A stretch of 64,000 nucleotides of DNA from Piromyces finnis (taxonomy: Eukaryota; Neocallimastigomycota; Neocallimastigomycetes; Neocallimastigales; Neocallimastigaceae). A model generated the notes under the pieces. The model was not told where the DNA came from. It saw nothing but the letters and a program-made list of their open reading frames with translations, and made no database searches. The position numbers and the translations under genes are program-made. Below, one piece after another: positions 35,438-46,774 of the stretch (its first letter is position 1; the number at the start of each line of letters is the position of its first letter). The stretch lies in assembly GCA_002104945.1 (NCBI GenBank), contig MCFH01000064.1:1-64000 (forward strand), read 5' to 3'.

Positions 35438-37536
35438 ATGGAAGCATCATCGATAATAATTCCTTCAAATACCTCAATAAATAAAATTAATAAAAGTCAA
35501 GAAATCCATAAAGAAGAAATAAAAGAAGAAGAGGAACTTGATACAAAAAAAGAAGAAATCCAAAAAAATGAATATGAAAGCTTTCATTTGGCAAACTTAT
35601 ATGAACAAACAAGTCAATACAGACATTGGTTTTTCACTAAAGAAGAACTTAAAGAAATAAGAGAAGAAGTTAATAAAAAAGCTGTAGAGCAAATCAAAGA
35701 GAATATGCAAAAAGAATGGGTATACAAATGTTCATAATATACAATATTCAATTCATTTTTAAAAATTTTATAATGTATAATTATTTTTTTTATAATTTTA
35801 ATAATTTATTTAAAAAGGATTAAAAAAAAAAACTCAGAGTTTAATATTTTAAAATATAATTAAAAATAAAAATAAAAATAACTAATAAAATAAATTTAAA
35901 TAAAATGTATTTTATTAAAATAGTATTAACTAATATAATTATCTATGATATATATATTATAAAGGAATATCAAAAGCAAATTAATAGTAATATCGAACCT
36001 TTAAAACCAATAGATTTTATGACTGCTGATGATCAAAAAACACTTGCTCTTTTTTACGAAACTAAAATTATTGATTATTGTAGATTTTTTAAATTCAGTA
36101 ATAAAGTAGTGGTAAGGAAATGAAATAAAACTTGGCATATTTTTCATTATCAACTATATTATAAGCAAAATAGTTATTCTTTAAATAATTAATATTTAAA
36201 TTTCTAAATATTATTAACTTATATATAATAAAGGCTACTTCTATTGCATACTTTAAAAGATTCTATTTATATTGTTCAATGATGCAATATGCTCCAAAAA
36301 ATATAGTGTTAGTTTTTTAATTATTTAAAATTTAAAAATAAAATAATAATAATAATAATAACAATTAAATCACAAATTTTATTAAATTATGGAATAATAT
36401 ATTATTATATAAATAAATAATATTAAAATGTTCATTTATTGTTATTATCAAAATAGACTAACCTGTCTATTTTTAGCTTGTAAATCTGAAAATTCATATA
36501 TTCCATTGGATGAGTTTTTAAAGAAAGTCCCAAAAGGTCCATCAGTAGAAACAATAAAAGAATTAGAATTAACAGTATCTCAATATATAAGATTTGAATT
36601 CCAAATTCAATCACCATTTTGGGCCTTACATGGATTTTATTTAGATATACAAGTAAGTTAAAAAAAAAAAAGTAGTTGAATAATTAATTTTTCATTTATT
36701 TAAGTTTAAATAGTATAACAATATCTTTTATTGACTTTAATATATAAATATACATAATATACTTTATCAAATGTAATAGGCTTTTCTAAATGGTCCAGAT
36801 AAAGATACAGTAAATCTTGAAGATAATATTCAACGTAAACTTCAATCAACATTTAAAGGTTCCTATGATTATGCATATATCTCACTTTATGGAGATATAC
36901 CATTTACATATTGGCCATCGCAAATTGCTTTAGCATGCTTAATGGTGGCTTCAAAAAATAACGGTTTTACCGAAGATTTAGAAAGGTAAATTGGATGTTT
37001 CTAGAATAGTAATTTAATTTGTATACATCTTTATATATAATAATAATAATAATAAACTAATAATCCTATAATTTTTAATTAAATATATAGTTATATCGAA
37101 AATTTAGTTAAAGATCAAACCACTGAAAAAGCAGAAGAATTTCGTAGAAATATAAGCAATATTGAAAATGATATTAAACAATATGTCAAAATAGAAAAAT
37201 CGGTTGCTATTTCAATAGAAAGAAAACGTCAAGGTTGTCAGGATCCTGCTTTTAATCCTAAGTCAATTTTGTAAGTCAACACAAAAATAATAGCAATTTA
37301 GAATTATAATAATTCATTATTATTTTATTAAAATTTTATTTGTTTGTTTATATTTTTTTAAAATACAATCTATATATCATACTAGATACCAAAAACAAAT
37401 TGAAATGGAAAAAACTGAAAAGGAATTAAGACGTCAAAAGAAAATAAAATTAATGAATGAGCACAATATTCAAGACGATATATTTATGACAAATCCTAAA
37501 ATAAATAAAGATTTAGATGATGATGATGATGATTAA
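35438..37536 (+). CDS. Cyclin H (regulatory subunit of CDK-activating kinase / TFIIH)
   Basis: Seven exons: 35438-35719, 35965-36111, 36234-36307, 36457-36652, 36780-36985, 37091-37270 and 37386-37536. They total 1236 nt and encode about 411 aa. Cyclin H pairs with CDK7 (Kin28/Mcs6 in yeasts) and MAT1, activates cell-cycle CDKs and phosphorylates the RNA polymerase II tail as part of TFIIH. The signature opening YEQTSQYRHWFFTKEEL resembles known cyclin H N-termini. The first cyclin box follows (ALFYETKIIDYCRFFKF, ATSIAYFKRFYLYCSM, then VLTCLFLACKSE). The second box includes YISLYGDIPFTYWPSQIALA. A charged helix and a run of six Asp end the protein. It has an extra acidic N-terminal segment (KEEIKEEEELDTKKEE). 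Identity is by pattern recognition, and alternatives such as other transcriptional cyclins (C, T, L) fit less well. Confidence 0.88.
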
Positions 37537-39954
37537 ATAATTTAATTGTTAAAAAAAAGTATATGTATATAATGATTTATTTATAAAATATTTTTTAAAT
37601 GTATTATACTATTTTTTTATTAAAAGAAAAATATTTATATATAAATTATTAAATAAAAAAAAAAAATAAATCAAAATGTAATCAAATTTATTAGATTAAT
37701 TTTTTAATAATGTAATTCTTTTTTTTTTTTTTTGATTAACTAGAAAAAAATATAAAAATCAGATAAAGGTTAGGGTAATTATAAGTTAAAGGGTTAAAAT
37801 GTTTTGATTAAAAGATTAGGATTTTATTAAATATTAATTTAAAAAAAAATAAAAAATTCTTAGACAATTTTATTTGATTAAAAGTAAAAATGTATAATTA
37901 AATATTAGTAATTAATAAAAGTTATACTATCATAGAAAAGTAAAGATATATATTAATTTTAAATATATTTTTAATTAAAGATTTATAATTATTATTTAAA
38001 ATAAATAATAATATTTTGGTTCTTAAATTAAAAAACTAATATTTATATAGATATAGATTTTTTATATTGTTTTTTTGAAGAGTAAAAATAATAAAAGCTT
38101 GGCTATAGTTTTTAAATAAAACATATTGAAAAGATTAATAAAAATATAATAAATAAAAAACTCAAAAGTGTAAAGTAATTATAAAAAAATATATAAAATT
38201 TTCTTATTATTGTTGCTTTTTTATTATATTAATCCATTATTAATAATTTAAAAATAAAAATATAACATCAAATTAATGAATTAAAGTTGTATGTTAATAT
38301 TATATTTTTCAAAGAAAAACAATTTACATATTACAATAACAATCTAATCAAATGATGCGTAAAATAATTAAAGTCATTAATTATTATGTTATCAATTATC
38401 ATATAAATCATACAAAAGAAGTGAATTAAAGTATGATTTTATAGTAAAATAACTTATTAAATAAGAGAAAGCAATTTATTTTAATTTTACAAATATTAAA
38501 TTGTAAATTAATAATATTATTTTAAAAACAAAAAATAAAATTTGAATTTTTTTTTTATAATATTATTAAAATAGTATTTTAATTTTTATATTATATTCAT
38601 AAGATATAAAATATATTTAATATTTCAATCTAGTAGAAAGACTGTTTTTTCCTGGATTTTTGAAATTTTAAAATTAGACCCTAAACTGGAAGCAAGATAG
38701 AATAATAGTTTTATAATAAGATTAGATTTACTATATTTAATATTCATATTCAGTTTATATCAACAAATACATATTGAAATTATATGATGTTAATTTTAAT
38801 ATATATTTAATATATTAACAAATTAAATAATCAGTTATACATAATTCATAATATTAAAGCGGATTATTCATTGAAAATGATTTAATGACTTAATGATTCA
38901 TATGCATCATTTACTTATCATTATTTTAGGCTTTTAATTCCGCTTTTTAAAAAATACATTGTAATAAATTGTATGAATTATATTAATGCTTTAAAATAAA
39001 TTAAAAATTCACCCTTTTTAATATTGTTATAATATAATAAATATATTAAAAATATATATTGGTAATATGATTGGCTTATAAAATATACTTCAATTAAATT
39101 AAAAAATGCTCACTTTTACATTATTAAAAAAAAATAGATGTAATAAAGTATTATCTTATATCGAAGTTATAGAAATTTAAAAGAAATTACCATTTCATAT
39201 ATTAATAAAATAATGATTCTTAATATATAGTGCTTTTAAATTGAAATATTATGTCATTTATCTAAAAGTATTTTTTCTTTTAACAAATAATTTCATTGAA
39301 AGTTTAAATATACTAAATAAATAAATAAATAAATATATTTATAATTTAATTTTATCGGGATTCTATGACTTTTTCCGCATATTATTCATTATTTTAAATG
39401 ATTCATTTGTATCAATATAGTTAATTTATAAATCACATGAAAATGCTATTTGATATAGATAAATAAAAAATTATTATTTCAAGTATTATAAAAGATAAAT
39501 GAAACTTTCTCCAATTAGTTATATTAAGTAGTTATTATTATATGGTATTATAATATAATATAAAAATTATATAAGAAAATTATAAAATAATAAGAAAATG
39601 AAAAGTGAAAAGAGAAAAAAGCACAATTAAATAATCGATTAAAAATAGTATATTTGAATAATGAAATGTCTTTTGATCCAATAATATTTCTTATCATTAT
39701 TACTATATAAAATTATGAAATTATATTATTTTTACTTATTTTTAATATTAAATAGAATTTTACTTTAATATTTAGAAATAAGTCAGTTAAATTTTATAAT
39801 ACTAATATTAATTTATTACAATGCTATAATATTATTTTTATTAATAATGAAATAAAATATTAAAGTATTTATTAATAGGACTTAAAAAGTTAAATAAATA
39901 AGTAATTAGCTAAAAAAAAAAAAAAAAAAAAAAATAATCGAAAAAATATCAAAA
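37537..39954. other. Intergenic region with one structured hairpin
   Basis: About 2.4 kb of AT-rich DNA. No coding frame is supported. The only notable element is the 91-bp inverted-repeat hairpin at 38856-38946. A TAAA tetranucleotide run lies near 39314-39335, and poly-A precedes the CotH pseudogene at 39913-39934. Confidence 0.55.
38856..38946. repeat. 91-bp imperfect hairpin with GC-containing ends
   Basis: The ends are perfect 8-bp inverted repeats, AAAGCGGA and TCCGCTTT. The interior is also largely self-complementary: the left arm AATGATTTAATGACTTAAT pairs imperfectly with a right arm of the type ATCATTTACTTATCATT around a loop near TCATATGC. It could be a small non-coding RNA, a terminator-like structure or a tiny inverted-repeat element. 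No flanking duplication is obvious. Confidence 0.45.
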
Positions 39955-41265
39955 TGAAGAGCTTATTTATTATTTCTTTTATTATATTAGCTTTAGGATC
40001 AAGAACTTTCTGTTATTTTATAAAAAATCTTGGAAGAGATTTTGAAGTTTTAATAACACAATTTTAAATATTGATATTAAATTACCAAAAAAATAATATA
40101 ATGAATTAATGAAATCAATACCGGAATTACTACTATTGAAAATGTTCAATCACTTATTATGAAGTTGTTAATACCACTATTATTTTTATCTATGGCAATA
40201 AAACTGTGATTTATTAGAACTCTTCTATTAAGATTAGTGGAATGCTTTCAAGATTAAATAAGAAAGTTGGTTATAATCTTAAACATAGCCGTGATTTATT
40301 TGAAAGAAAAAATTATAAGTTAAGAGCTGAATTTAACGAATATACTTATATGCGCCAAAACCTTTCTTATGATATTATGAATAGAAGTGGAAAACCATCA
40401 ATTCAAGCCACTTTCTCAAGATTTACTATTAATGATAAATTCCTTGGTTTTTACACATTTATTGAAGCATTTAAGCTACATATGATTAAAAAACTTTTCA
40501 ATCTTGAAATCCCTAAAGATATGATTCTTTATCAAAATAAGGTTGAAGATTTTTTATTTAATGAAAAAGCAACTCCATTCTTTGTTAATTCTACTGCTAA
40601 GAAGAATGAAACAAGCAATTTTGAAGAATTTGAAAAAATTACTAAAATTATCATAATATTCAAGACTATTGAAGATTTTAAACCATATATTGATGTTGAT
40701 AGCTTTTTAAAACATTTAGCATTTGATTAGTTATTAGAATCCTTTGATTCTCTTATTATTACTGGTCATAATTTCTTTTTATACAAAGACCTAGCGATAA
40801 CAAATGGATTCTTTTATACTATGGTCTTGATTTTACATATGATTATGGCTTTGAAGAAAGTTTTGGTATGATCTATTGACCTTGCTGAATAATTTCTTTA
40901 GTAATATTTTAGTCAACACTTTAGTTTTGAAAGATAACACTTGTTTCAAAAACATTTTAAAGGAAATTTACCAGGTAGGGCTAATATTGTTAGTAAAGAA
41001 GAAACTGCTACCTATGAATTACTTCAAACTAGTACTGAAAATTATATTGATGATTATATGATTATAATGCAGGTTTAAACCTTTTATGGAAACTAAATTT
41101 AACATTACCTATAGAGAATTTGGATTTGGTCTAAAAGAAATTCAAGATGCATCTGTTACAGCTAACCCAAAACCCTTTTTTAACGAAATGATTGAGGCTT
41201 CAGAAGCTAACTCTATTAAACTAGTGATGCTTTTTAGTTTAGTTTTTTTCATTATTTTTATTTAA
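39955..41265 (+). pseudogene. CotH-kinase family protein, pseudogene
   Basis: The locus begins with a plausible signal peptide (MKSLFIISFIILALGSRTFC) and then breaks. Recognisable CotH pieces follow in several frames: IDIKLPKK, an in-frame stop, then YNELMK; next the longest intact piece (40242-40730) with YMRQNLSYDIMNRSGKPSIQ and DKFLGFYTFIEAFKLHMI; and then IDVDSFLKHLAF. After another break come GHNFFLYK-like and LYYGLDFTYDYGFEESFG remnants. The end restores SIKLVMLFSLVFFIIFI, a hydrophobic tail like a GPI-anchor signal. In-frame stops and frameshifts recur, too many for sequencing error. CotH proteins are secreted or surface proteins that are expanded in anaerobic gut fungi, some with cellulosome dockerins. 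No dockerin is visible here. Confidence 0.85.
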
Positions 41266-41715
41266 AAATATTAGAAATTATTATTTGATAATATTTTTAA
41301 ATGATAGAATTATAATAAAAGAAATGTAAAGAAAACCTTTTAATTTTAATAAATAATAAAATAGTTAATTATGAAATGGTATTTAATAATTAATATGATT
41401 CATATAATTAATAATAAAAATATATAAATAATAGTATTAAATAAAAAATTAAAAGTGATAATATAATGCAACAATAATTAAAACAAAAATAAATGAATAA
41501 ATAAATAAATGAATGGATAAATAAATAAATAAATGAATGAATGGATAAATAAATAAATAAATAAATTGTATTAAATTTATTTTCTTATAATTTTATTAAA
41601 ATTTTTTATTCCAATGTATTTTAATTAATGAAAATTTTATTATTTACAATATAATTAAAAAAAAAAAAAAAAAAGAATTAAATATATTTAAATAAATAGT
41701 AATAATGTATGAATA
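41266..41715. repeat. Intergenic with degenerate AAAT/AATG tetranucleotide repeats
   Basis: Between about 41491 and 41567 the DNA is a mosaic of AAAT units with AATG and ATGG variants. A poly-A tract lies near 41659-41673. The VPS36 start follows immediately. Confidence 0.7.
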
Positions 41716-44700
41716 ATGGATTTTGATACTTTTGAATTAACAACAAACAATTATCCCGTGTTACAAAATAATGAAAAAATAGTTAAAAGACAGAATAATG
41801 TTACCATCTTAACTAAGTAAATTTTTTGTAATTAAAAATATATATATTTGTTATATAAAATTAATACCAATTTAAATATTTATTTATTTATTATTATTAT
41901 TATTTTTTTTTATATTATTACTTTTTTTATTTATAGTAAGCAAAAATACCAAAGAGGAATATTATATTTAACTAATTTACGATTATTATGGTTGAAGTTG
42001 GGATCTATAGAAAATAAAACAGTAGCAATAAATTTAGAAGATATTATATCAAAAGAAACAAATGTTAATTTCAGAATTTTATTTTATTTTTTAAAAAATA
42101 TATCTTATAATAAATAATAAATAAAAATAATAAATAACATTTAACAACAACAATAAAAAACAATAATAGTAGCAATATTAATTAACCAAATACTCTTATT
42201 TACATTATAATTTTATATCTATACATTTAATTATTTTGAAATTTAAATAATAAAAATTAATGCTTAAAAAAAATTCTTTGTATAATGAACATTTAAATAA
42301 TTAATATTTTTTAAAACAGTCAAATATTCTTTCAGCATCAACAATTAAACTTGAAATTAATAAATCAAAAAAAAAAGATGAAAGTAGTAATGATAACAAT
42401 AAAGAAAATGTTTCCTTGGAAGAATGGGAATGTCAAATTTGTAATCAGATGAATAATGGAGCCGATACTGTATGCGTTCTTTGTGGTGTTCCAAAAATAG
42501 AAGATAAGGGTTCTGTTGATGAAATTGATAATAAGCCAAAAAAGAAAAACGATGCTTATTCCAAACCTCCCGTTAGTTCCACAAGTGGTTATGTAAAGAA
42601 CGATTATAATAAAAATAATAATTTATCATTGTCATTTTCTCCTATCAGTTTAAATAAATCACTTCCAGAAAAACCTAAAGAAATTTTAAAATACGAATGC
42701 CCAGCTTGTACTTTTATTAACGAAGGAAATAATGATCAATGTAAAGTTTGTATGACTAGACTCGATGGTGTAAAACCTCTCCCTCCTCCTCGAACAAAAC
42801 CTATTATTTGTTCAATATGTTTTTATTCAAATGAACCTGATGCTACTGTTTGTTCAATATGCTCTATGCCATTAAAATATTGCGCATCAAGTTTTGATTC
42901 TGAATTTTCTAATACAAATAATAATAATAATAATAATTTATTATTTCCATCTAGTAACAGTTATATTAATTCTGCATCATCTATTCATTATCCCACCTTA
43001 GCAGAAACTTCAAATATATCAATACCTAATGGATATGATGTTATCAATCCATACAGTAATATAAGTATGGATGATACTTCAAAAGAAACTGATGATGATG
43101 ATAATGATGATGATGATTTTGAAAATACAACACCTGTAACTCCAAGTCAAGTATCTTCATTAAATAACTTAAAACAAGATACCATAAAAGTAAAATTATT
43201 ATTTAAATCTGGTCAAACAGCATTTTATAGTGATTTATCAACAACACTTAAAGAAGAACAATGGAAGAAGGTAATATATATATGTATATTTTTAAAAAAA
43301 CAAAAAACAAAATAAAACAAGCACCAAAGTAATAAAAATAAAATAAAATAATTTATTTATTAATTTCATGTAATTTTTTATAAACATTTTAAAGGTAAAT
43401 GTAATCGAAAATAAAACTTCTAAAGTTCAGCGTATTGGTGTTGGTATGCATTTTCTGCTTATACAATTAATATTTAATAAAAAAAATTTAATTAAAATTA
43501 AGTTATTAATTAAACATTTTTGAAAATGTTGCAATCATAAAAAAATAAAAAAAAGCTGGTGTTATACGTAATATTCAAGAAAGTCAAAAGAATACTAATG
43601 AAATAATGAATCAAGCATTCCAAGATTTGAATAATTTAATGAAAAAGGCATCTGAAATGGTACATTCATTTACAAAAAAAAAAAAAAATATTATAATTTT
43701 TACACTAAATCATTTATTATCTGATAACAATGTTACAAAATTGAAATATACTTATTTATATTTTATATATAAATTAATATTTCATATATAGGTTGCTATT
43801 GCTGAAAGTATAAGTCAAAAAATTAATAAAGATAATAGTATGGAAGGAAGTAAAGAACAAAATCAATTAAAAGAAATTATGCATGAACTTGGTATTTCAA
43901 ATCCAGTTACAAAGTAAATCACTAAAATAGTTTCCCCTTATATAAAACAATATCAATATATTTTTAATAAACATAATAAATTTTTTTAATAATGAATATA
44001 ATACTATTATAAAACTAATAATATAATAAACAGAAAATCAACTGGTGGTGTTTATTATCAAGAATTAGCAAAACAACTTTCACGTTTTATTATTAAACTT
44101 TTCGAAAAGCATAACAATGTTATGACCTTACCTGAAATTTACTGTTTATACAATAGAGCAAGGGGAGTTGGTTCGTATAAAATATACATAAATTTGCTTT
44201 ATATATAAATTTATTTTCGATAATTAAATTAAATATATTTTGTAAAAATCATTTTTTAATTATTTAATGGTATAAATATACATATATACAAAATTCAACT
44301 AGAACTTGTTTCTCCAGAAGATTTATATAAAGCTTGTAATATGTTTGAAAAATTACAAATTCCATTAAAATTAAGAAAATTTCAAAGTGGTCTAATCATT
44401 GTTGAAGATGATATCCTTTTTTTTATTTATAATCATTATTAATATTATTTGTTTTCTTAAACTTTTTTTATTCTTATAATATAAGGTTATTGTTTTTAAT
44501 TGAAATATTTACGTAGTAAAAGTGATGGTGAAATTTGTAATTTAATCACAAATTATATTAAAGATAAAAGTAATAATAATACTAGAGGAATTAATGCAAT
44601 TGAACTTTCTAAAGGTTTAAAACTACCAATTATTTTATTAAATGAATATTTAAAGGTATTTTTTTTTTTATAATTTTATTTTTTAAAACTATTTTTATTA

Positions 44701-44826
44701 AGATAATATTTTGTATAATTTTATAATTTATATTTTTTTAAAAAAAAGATTGCTGAATTTTCATGTTTGATTTGCCGTGATGAAACTATTGAAGGAATAT
44801 ATTATTATATAAATCTTTTTGTTTAA
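41716..44826 (+). CDS. VPS36: VPS36, ESCRT-II subunit (GLUE domain with three NZF fingers)
   Basis: Ten exons: 41716-41816, 41937-42063, 42320-43270, 43395-43443, 43556-43659, 43792-43913, 44034-44170, 44303-44410, 44513-44655 and 44749-44826. They total 1920 nt and encode about 639 aa. Vps36 recruits ESCRT-II to endosomes by binding phosphoinositide and ubiquitin. The split GLUE/PH domain starts at residue 1 (DFDTFELTTNNYPVLQ, then GILYLTNLRLLWLKLGS). Three zinc fingers of the NZF C-x2-C-x10-C-x2-C type are inserted (WECQICNQMNNG, YECPACTFINEGN, IICSICFYSNEPD). The EAP45 winged-helix core ends with LCRDE-like CLICRDETIEGIYYYINLFV, as in known Vps36. Intron 8 (44411-44512) appears to be AT-AC type. 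A three-codon upstream ORF (41705-41716) overlaps the start as TAATG. Confidence 0.93.
44411..44512 (+). other. Probable U12-type AT-AC intron in VPS36
   Basis: The 102-nt intron starts ATATCCTTTTTT, an exact match to the U12 5' splice-site consensus ATATCCTT, and ends in ATTTAC. No GT donor and AG acceptor pair joins exons 8 and 9 in frame. The AT-AC boundaries join the codon G|GT exactly and give VEDGSKSDGEICNL, as expected of Vps36. A branch-site-like TTTTTAAT at 44493-44500 sits about 12 nt from the 3' end. A better branch match, TTTCTTAAA at 44453-44461, lies unusually far upstream. Confidence 0.75.
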
Positions 44827-46774
44827 GTGTATAATGGTGAAACCATTTATAATTCTTTTTCAAAAATTTTCTATCATTAAATTAATTAAAAAAAAAATAT
44901 TCTGTAAACAAATTTTAAATGGTATTGTAATATATAAAACTTTTATTTAAATATAAAACAATATAAATGATAATAAATAAAAATTGTAAAAAATAATCAT
45001 ATGAAATTACTAAAAAAAGAAAAAAAAATAGTAATAAAAAAAGACACTTTTTTTTTTTTATTTAAACCATCCAACAGACAACAAAAATTTATTATATTGA
45101 TACGGTGGTTTTTATTATAAAATTATTTATTATTATTATTATTTAAAAAATAAAATAAAATATAAAAATTATTCCAATTTCATAAGATTTTTAAAACTAA
45201 TTTTAGCAAAATTTTGACATTAGATTTAATATAATAACAACAATAACAACAATAATAATAAAAAATAAAATAATAGAAATATTATATGTAATCACTAATA
45301 TCTATAATACAACAATTATAGGTTTTATAAATTATTTATTTCGTTCAAATAATATTTATTTTATGTAATTTATTTTATGATATTCAAACCTATTTATTTA
45401 AAATTCTTTTCTTTGAATAATTAAGAGAATTATCCATTAAAAATGAAGTTCTGCTTATATTTCAATTTTAGGAAATATAATCTTTAATAATTTTATATTA
45501 ATTATTATCTTTAGAGTGACATAATATTTATCATGAGTTTTTTTTTTAAAATATTATGTAGGGTATAAGAAATAGAATTTTTAGAGTAGTTTGTATGTTT
45601 GTATTCGGTCTTTTAAAATAATAATTTTTTCAATACATTAAAATACGTTATTTTAACATTTTAAACAGTCATTTTACATTTTGAAATTCTTTGTATTTCC
45701 TTTTTAATACATTATATTTTATCCAATCATATTTAATCAAAAGAAAATATTAGAAAAAAATTTATGTTATTAAAATGATACATATCGTATTATTATTGTT
45801 ACAATAATGTAGGTGAAAAATCATCATTTTTTATAATTTTTTTTAGATCTATTCCTATTATTTGATGGAGTAGAAGTAAATAATACATATTATATTCTAA
45901 TATATTATATCATAATATTTTTATATAGTTTTTAATTTTTTAATTTAATTTTTTCATAGTATAAACCTTAATTTATTTTTTTTTATATCCATTTTTTAAT
46001 AAATAAAAATCCAATAATGTATATGTATATTAGAATTTAATAGAATAATAGAATCAATTTAGAAAGACAGAAATAAAACTTAAAAAAAAAAAATATTAAA
46101 AAAAAATTTCAATTAAAAAATCTCAATTAAATCTATATATTTAATTATACTAGAATATATTGATATAATATATTATTTACTATAATGATTGTTTAATAAT
46201 AATTATTATGAAAAAAAAAGAAATTAGGAAAAGAAAATAAGAAAAGCCAAAAAAAAAAAATTCTTCTTTTTTCTTTACACCAAGTTTAAAATTAATAATA
46301 AACAGATTAAAGTAATTTCTTTATATAAAGGCTAAAAAGAACCAAATTAATTTGTTTTTTTTTTTTTTTTTAAGAAAAAAGGATACCAAATTAATCTTTA
46401 TACATAGAAATTATATTATTTAATTTATTATTATATTTATATATATCCAATTCTTATTTAAACGAAAATAATACTTTTTAATAAAGTAATTAATTTATTT
46501 AACAAATTAATAATATCAAACGGATAAAACATTTAATTTAACGTATAACTCAATTTAATACAATTAATCATATTTAATAAGTAAATATCAATTATAAATA
46601 AACAAATTAATATATAAAGTGAACAAATATAAACGTGGAAAGTGTATAATCTTAAAAACTTTATACAGAATATCAATCTAACTCTAACGAAATATATATT
46701 ATTTTTATTTATTTATATATTAAATATTTGACATGATACAATTATTTTAGTTATATATTAATATAAGAAAAAAA
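44827..46774. other. Intergenic between VPS36 and the Hsp110 gene
   Basis: About 1.9 kb. No gene is seen. It should contain the Hsp110 promoter, but I could not find a convincing heat-shock element (alternating GAA/TTC). Poly-T and poly-A tracts are frequent (for example 46353-46371). Confidence 0.5.

Noticed and set aside
46375..46390. Second U12-like donor (GTATCCTT on the minus strand)
   Set aside because: It lies in intergenic DNA on the strand opposite both neighbouring genes, with no exon to join.
46200..46774. Heat-shock element upstream of the Hsp110 gene
   Set aside because: No three adjoining nGAAn/nTTCn units could be found.
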